From JBHIEE01 sp046760445 (GTDB lineage Bacteria > Acidobacteriota > Aminicenantia > JdFR-78), in assembly GCA_046760445.1 (NCBI GenBank), contig JBHIEE010000065.1, positions 1 through 15,985 on the forward strand: a DNA stretch of 15,985 nt, written 5' to 3'. Positions 13,483 through 15,985 of this stretch are shown here, one piece after another. Position numbers and translations under genes: made by a program. The notes below the pieces were generated by a model that was not told the origin of the DNA, did not search any database, and was given only the letters and a program-made list of their open reading frames with translations. Every line of letters begins with the position of its first letter. Within the stretch, counting starts at the first letter, position 1.

Positions 13483-14370
13483 TCAAAGGCTGCTATACCA
13501 ATTGGCTAGTTCCGAGCCGATCAGATGCGGATTATCCTCTTGTAGGTAATGAATCCCTTGTCCTATGTCCACCAACTTAAGATTCTTCAGATTCTGCTGG
13601 CACCATTCCACGACCGGTGCGGTTATAAGTGCACCTGGTGTGGCATAGAATAGGAGCTTCGGCAAATCCGACTGCTGGAGTTTTGCGTTGTAGGCCGCAA
13701 CGGCCTCAACAACATCGGACGGCTTTCCTTCAATAGGAAGCTCATTGGGCCACCGCCAGATAGGCTTGCGACTAGTCGGGCCTCTGAACGGCTCACGATA
13801 GTGGTTCATCTCCTCTTCAGTAAGTTTTCGAACTATCCCTCCGGGCAATATTCGCTCGATGAACATATTCTTGTTCACGATCATGTCCCAGCCGACTTCA
13901 GGTGTCCGGAAGGCCTGGAATACCTTTTTGAAGTCCGCTGAAAACATCTCCCAACTTGGTACAGGCATGAGAATCGCTTCCATGAAAGCAATCCCTCTGA
14001 CATTGCTTTCGTGACGCATGGCGTAGTGGAAGCCAAGTCCAGAACCCCAGTCGTGAATCACCAAGGTGATGTCTTTCAACTCCATCTTTTCGATGAAGCC
14101 TTCTAAGTATTTCACGTGGTCAAAAAACCGGTACTCAATGTCAGGCTTATCGGACTTGCCCATTCCGATCAGATCCGGGGCTATGCATCGTCCCTTTGAT
14201 GTCAAGTGGGGAATGATGTTCCGCCATAGATATGAGGAAGTAGGATTGCCATGAAGAAATAGGATCGGGTCACCTGAGCCTTCATCGACATAGTGGATTT
14301 TTGACCCGCAAACCTCGACATAGTTGGACTTATAGAGAAAGTCCACCGAGATGTCTTGTGTAGTGGTCAT
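13483..14370 (-). CDS. Haloalkane dehalogenase, DhaA-like (HLD-II type)
   Basis: An alpha/beta hydrolase that cleaves carbon-halogen bonds hydrolytically. The 295 residues correspond almost end to end to DhaA of Rhodococcus (293). The halide-stabilising pair N42 (HGNPTSSYLWRN) and W108, nucleophile D107 (VIHDWGSGLGFHYA), catalytic acid E131 (FMEAILMP), and base H274 (GQGIHYLQEDNPHLIGSEL) are all present, giving the Asp-His-Glu triad of subfamily HLD-II. APDLIGMGKSDKPD (64-77) and EEMNHYREPF also match. The cap domain lies between about 133 and 215. The start ATG 14370 has AAAGGAG seven bases upstream. It follows the 74-aa gene by 24 bp. Its GC content is clearly higher than that of its neighbours, pointing to acquisition by transfer. 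Substrate range cannot be read from sequence. Confidence 0.93.
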   Translation of the reverse strand: MTTTQDISVDFLYKSNYVEVCGSKIHYVDEGSGDPILFLHGNPTSSYLWRNIIPHLTSKGRCIAPDLIGMGKSDKPDIEYRFFDHVKYLEGFIEKMELKDITLVIHDWGSGLGFHYAMRHESNVRGIAFMEAILMPVPSWEMFSADFKKVFQAFRTPEVGWDMIVNKNMFIERILPGGIVRKLTEEEMNHYREPFRGPTSRKPIWRWPNELPIEGKPSDVVEAVAAYNAKLQQSDLPKLLFYATPGALITAPVVEWCQQNLKNLKLVDIGQGIHYLQEDNPHLIGSELANWYSSL

Positions 14371-14394
14371 TCTTTAACTCCTTTCTTTTTGTTG

Positions 14395-14619
14395 TTAAGA
14401 GTTAATGTTGCCTAACGATTCTCCGAAGAATAGAAATATCTGTTCAGGAGCGGTTAGCCCGTATCTTTTAGCTTTCTTTCCCCCAGTTTTTAATTGTTCT
14501 TTTCTTTTTATTTCGGTGGCTTTTTCGAGAACACCTTGAATATCCATTTGACGAATAGCATCTACCGTCTGACCGATATAGGTCATTTGAAGCATTTGAA
14601 TTTTTGTTTGGGCATCCAT
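14395..14619 (-). CDS. 74-aa protein of unknown function upstream of the dehalogenase
   Basis: The small soluble protein begins MDAQTKIQMLQMTYIGQTVD and ends with KRYGLTAPEQIFLFFGESLG. AAGGAG lies nine bases upstream of ATG 14619. It is predicted mostly helical with a basic middle (KRKEQLKTGGKKAKR). The C-terminal pattern with GL-x-x-PE-x-IF looks like that of small uncharacterised proteins seen in other anaerobes, but no named family is claimed. It shares a promoter region with the dehalogenase, so it is probably co-expressed with it. Confidence 0.7.
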   Translation of the reverse strand: MDAQTKIQMLQMTYIGQTVDAIRQMDIQGVLEKATEIKRKEQLKTGGKKAKRYGLTAPEQIFLFFGESLGNINS

Positions 14620-14648
14620 TTTTCCTTACTCCTTTGCATTATTTTTTC

Positions 14649-14691
14649 ATTATCATTAGTGTAAGTAAAACGGATTTTGTGACATATCACA
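14649..14691 (-). promoter_or_regulatory. Activator-dependent promoter with CRP/FNR-type palindrome
   Basis: A perfect palindrome TGTGA-TATG-TCACA (14678-14691) is centred 41.5 bp upstream of the start expected from the -10 GATAAT (14649-14654), and no good -35 is present. That is the class II activator layout of CRP/FNR-family proteins. The N4 spacing matches FNR-type rather than classic CRP (N6). The site overlaps the stop codon of the sigma-factor gene. A promoter for the local ECF factor is an alternative. Confidence 0.5.
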
Positions 14692-15412
14692 TTATATTTT
14701 TCCAGTAATTTTTTTCAGGAAAAACCCTTTGACTTGCTTTATAGAAATTTATTTTCTCAACAGATTTTCTTATTTTATCGTATTCTTCTATTAAATTTAT
14801 TTTTTTTACTAGCTTTTTCATTTTGCATTGGCAACTACCCTCAGGATTATACAGCACACATTCATTCTTTAAGAACCTATTTAGCTTTGATTTAGTTCGA
14901 GAAACAATCTTTCTTAATGTTTGTTCATCTTTTTTCATTATTTTTGAGATTTCCTTGTATGAAAGATTTGCTATTTCACGGAAAATATAAATCATTCGAT
15001 ACTCATTTGTTAGGCAATGTAATACGCCAGTAAGACATTTATCACATTGTTCTTTTACCCATAGCTTTTTTTCAAACTCTGGGATATACTGAATTTTAAA
15101 TATATCTTTTTGGCCTTCTTCATGAAAATACTTCTTTAAAAATCTTGTTGTATAAAGTCTTTCATTTTTAGCAAAACGCATTATAACTCTCTTTGCTATT
15201 GTATAAATCCATGTAGATATTTTTGAATCTCCTCTAAAACCAGGATAACTTTTTATTATTTCATACCAAACTTCCTGAGCTACATCCCTGGCAAGTTCTC
15301 TATCTTGAATCATTCGATTACTAATTGAAGAGATTAAATATCCGTATTCTTTTGATATTTTATCTAGCTCTTTTAAAAGCCTAGGGTATATTTTTGTATT
15401 TATTGGTTTCAT
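14687..15412 (-). CDS. ECF-like RNA polymerase sigma factor with cysteine-rich linker and tail
   Basis: The 241-residue protein has sigma region 2 (about 20-90: RELARDVAQEVWYEIIKSYP and STWIYTIAKRVIMRFAKNER) and sigma region 4 (about 130-185: YRMIYIFREIANLSYKEISK, then IMKKDEQTLRKIVSRTKSKL). Unlike a minimal ECF factor (about 170-190 residues) it has C123-x2-C126 and C133 in the linker before region 4, and C185, C194 and C196 (ECVLYNPEGSCQCKMKK) in a basic C-terminal extension of about 55 residues. These cysteines could bind zinc or sense redox state, with no anti-sigma gene next to it. The gene is very AT-rich compared with the genes on each side. No strong ribosome binding site (GAGTAGAG before ATG 15412). 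Confidence 0.85.
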   Translation of the reverse strand: MKPINTKIYPRLLKELDKISKEYGYLISSISNRMIQDRELARDVAQEVWYEIIKSYPGFRGDSKISTWIYTIAKRVIMRFAKNERLYTTRFLKKYFHEEGQKDIFKIQYIPEFEKKLWVKEQCDKCLTGVLHCLTNEYRMIYIFREIANLSYKEISKIMKKDEQTLRKIVSRTKSKLNRFLKNECVLYNPEGSCQCKMKKLVKKINLIEEYDKIRKSVEKINFYKASQRVFPEKNYWKNIM

Positions 15413-15440
15413 TTCTCTACTCTAACTAACGGCCGATTTC

Positions 15441-15511
15441 GTCTAATTCCGGGCTTTGCGAAGAGCAAAGCATTTAGGCAGACAAAGTGAGCTGCAAAGC
15501 CCGTGTTAGGC
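15441..15511 (-). repeat. attC-like palindromic spacer element A
   Basis: Perfect 10-bp arms CGGGCTTTGC (15450-15459) and GCAAAGCCCG (15494-15503) are flanked by GTCTAAT (15441-15447) and GTTAGGC (15505-15511), close to the attC core consensus RYYYAAC/GTTRRRY. Span from core to core is 71 bp, in the attC range. It lies 37 bp after the RRM-protein stop. The loop repeats CAAAG several times. The best of the four elements. Confidence 0.55.
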
Positions 15512-15548
15512 AAAGTTCTGTTATGAATCTGTTATGTCTGAGGACTGA

Positions 15549-15830
15549 TCACCAGGAGCGTTGTCCACCACCTCCTCGACGGCCTTCGGAGCGAGGGCGA
15601 GCCTCATTAACGGTAAGCGTTCGTCCTTTCAACTCCTTGCCGTTCAGGCCTGTGATCGCAGCCTGGGCTTCAGCTTTAGTGGGCATCTCCACGAATCCGA
15701 ATCCTCTCGATACGCCGCTGAATTTGTCCGTGATGATTTTAGCAGATGTGACCTCCCCGAAGGTTTCAAAAGCCTGCCGCAAATCATCTTCGGTGACCTC
15801 GCGTGACAAATTGCCTACGTAGATATTCAT
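15549..15830 (-). CDS. RRM-domain RNA-binding protein
   Basis: The 93-residue protein is a single RNA recognition motif with RNP2 IYVGNL (3-8) and RNP1 RGFGFVEM (42-49), followed by a short Arg/Gly tail (RPRSEGRRGGGGQRSW). Proteins of this form occur in cyanobacteria and many other bacteria, often induced by cold, and bind single-stranded RNA. The start ATG 15830 has AAGGAGG five bases upstream. It is much richer in G and C than the adjacent sigma-factor gene. Confidence 0.95.
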   Translation of the reverse strand: MNIYVGNLSREVTEDDLRQAFETFGEVTSAKIITDKFSGVSRGFGFVEMPTKAEAQAAITGLNGKELKGRTLTVNEARPRSEGRRGGGGQRSW

Positions 15831-15863
15831 TCTGACCTCCTTTTTATCTCTTTTTCTTGAACA

Positions 15864-15891
15864 TTTATACCTGAATTTCGTTTAACGTCAG
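15864..15891 (-). promoter_or_regulatory. Candidate promoter of the RRM gene
   Basis: A -10 TATAAA (15864-15869, minus strand) with a poor -35 CTGACG (15886-15891) at 16 bp. Transcription would start about 27 bases before the ATG. Confidence 0.35.
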
Positions 15892-15892
15892 A

Positions 15893-15921
15893 TTGTGTGA
15901 AAAGTGAGGATAAAGTAAATT
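15893..15921 (+). promoter_or_regulatory. Candidate promoter of the gene at the right edge
   Basis: TTGTGT (15893-15898), 17-bp spacer, TAAATT (15916-15921). It points to the ATG at 15977 and overlaps the RRM promoter region back to back. Confidence 0.3.
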
Positions 15922-15976
15922 CATTTTTTTTGTGGAAGTAGAATAAAAGTTGTGTATGAGGGAGGTTTTTATCTTT

Positions 15977-15985
15977 ATGAAAGGT
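15977..15985 (+). CDS. Start of a plus-strand gene cut by the right edge
   Basis: ATG-AAA-GGT at the very end is preceded by GGGAGG eleven bases upstream. Only three codons are visible, so nothing can be said about the product. It diverges from the RRM gene and thus from the whole block of minus-strand genes. Confidence 0.35.

Noticed and set aside
15450..15503. Reading element A as a plain transcription terminator of the RRM gene
   Set aside because: The 10-bp arms are 34 bases apart, no T-run follows on the minus strand, and similar cores recur at three other block borders.

Overview
This looks like the chromosome of an AT-rich, probably anaerobic, deep-branching bacterium. The signs are a PflX-type radical SAM protein, an oxygen-sensitive-looking QueG-like Fe-S protein and compact housekeeping genes with weak ribosome binding sites. 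No phylogenetic marker can be searched here, so an Atribacterota-like or other candidate-phylum origin is only a guess.

The window falls into two parts. The left half (about 1-8220) is core-like. It holds a tandem-GNAT protein cut by the left edge (minus strand), then a plus-strand series accA - hisS - aspS - pflX-like radical SAM, then minus-strand nth (endonuclease III) and a small very acidic protein. The acidic-protein gene diverges from a short QueG-like [4Fe-4S] protein. The AT-rich divergent region between them (7399-7545) carries two good sigma-70-type promoters and two near-perfect palindromes. Core genes here have weak or no Shine-Dalgarno sequences, and two have promoters so close to the ATG that leaderless mRNAs are expected.

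A two-gene regulatory unit follows (8243-9364): an ArsR-family repressor with a CTCGC cysteine cluster, then a CopD-like four-helix membrane protein. Both promoters carry the same operator, TTAAGTA-N10-TACTTAA, so the repressor probably controls itself and its neighbour.

From about 9378 to 15830 every recognisable gene is on the minus strand and most have strong AAGGAGG-type ribosome binding sites. Base composition varies strongly from gene to gene. Reading leftward from the right edge, the blocks are: [RRM RNA-binding protein]; [ECF-like sigma factor - 74-aa unknown - haloalkane dehalogenase]; [isochorismatase-like hydrolase]; [PNPOx-like flavoprotein - MarR - 58-aa peptide - AlkA-type glycosylase - DUF2461]; [GNAT pseudogene]. 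Between successive blocks, 19-37 bp beyond the last stop codon of each, lies an imperfect palindromic element with a shared core of the form AAGCC(C)GTGTTAGGC. This is the layout of an integron-like gene-cassette array with attC-like sites, but no integrase is visible. A gene diverging from the array starts at the right edge (ATG 15977) and only three codons of it are seen.

The accessory genes suggest stress and xenobiotic functions: DNA-alkylation repair, flavin-linked reduction under MarR control, dehalogenation of haloalkanes, and a dehalogenase operon with a CRP/FNR-type site placed for activation. No tRNA, rRNA, CRISPR array or transposase was found.
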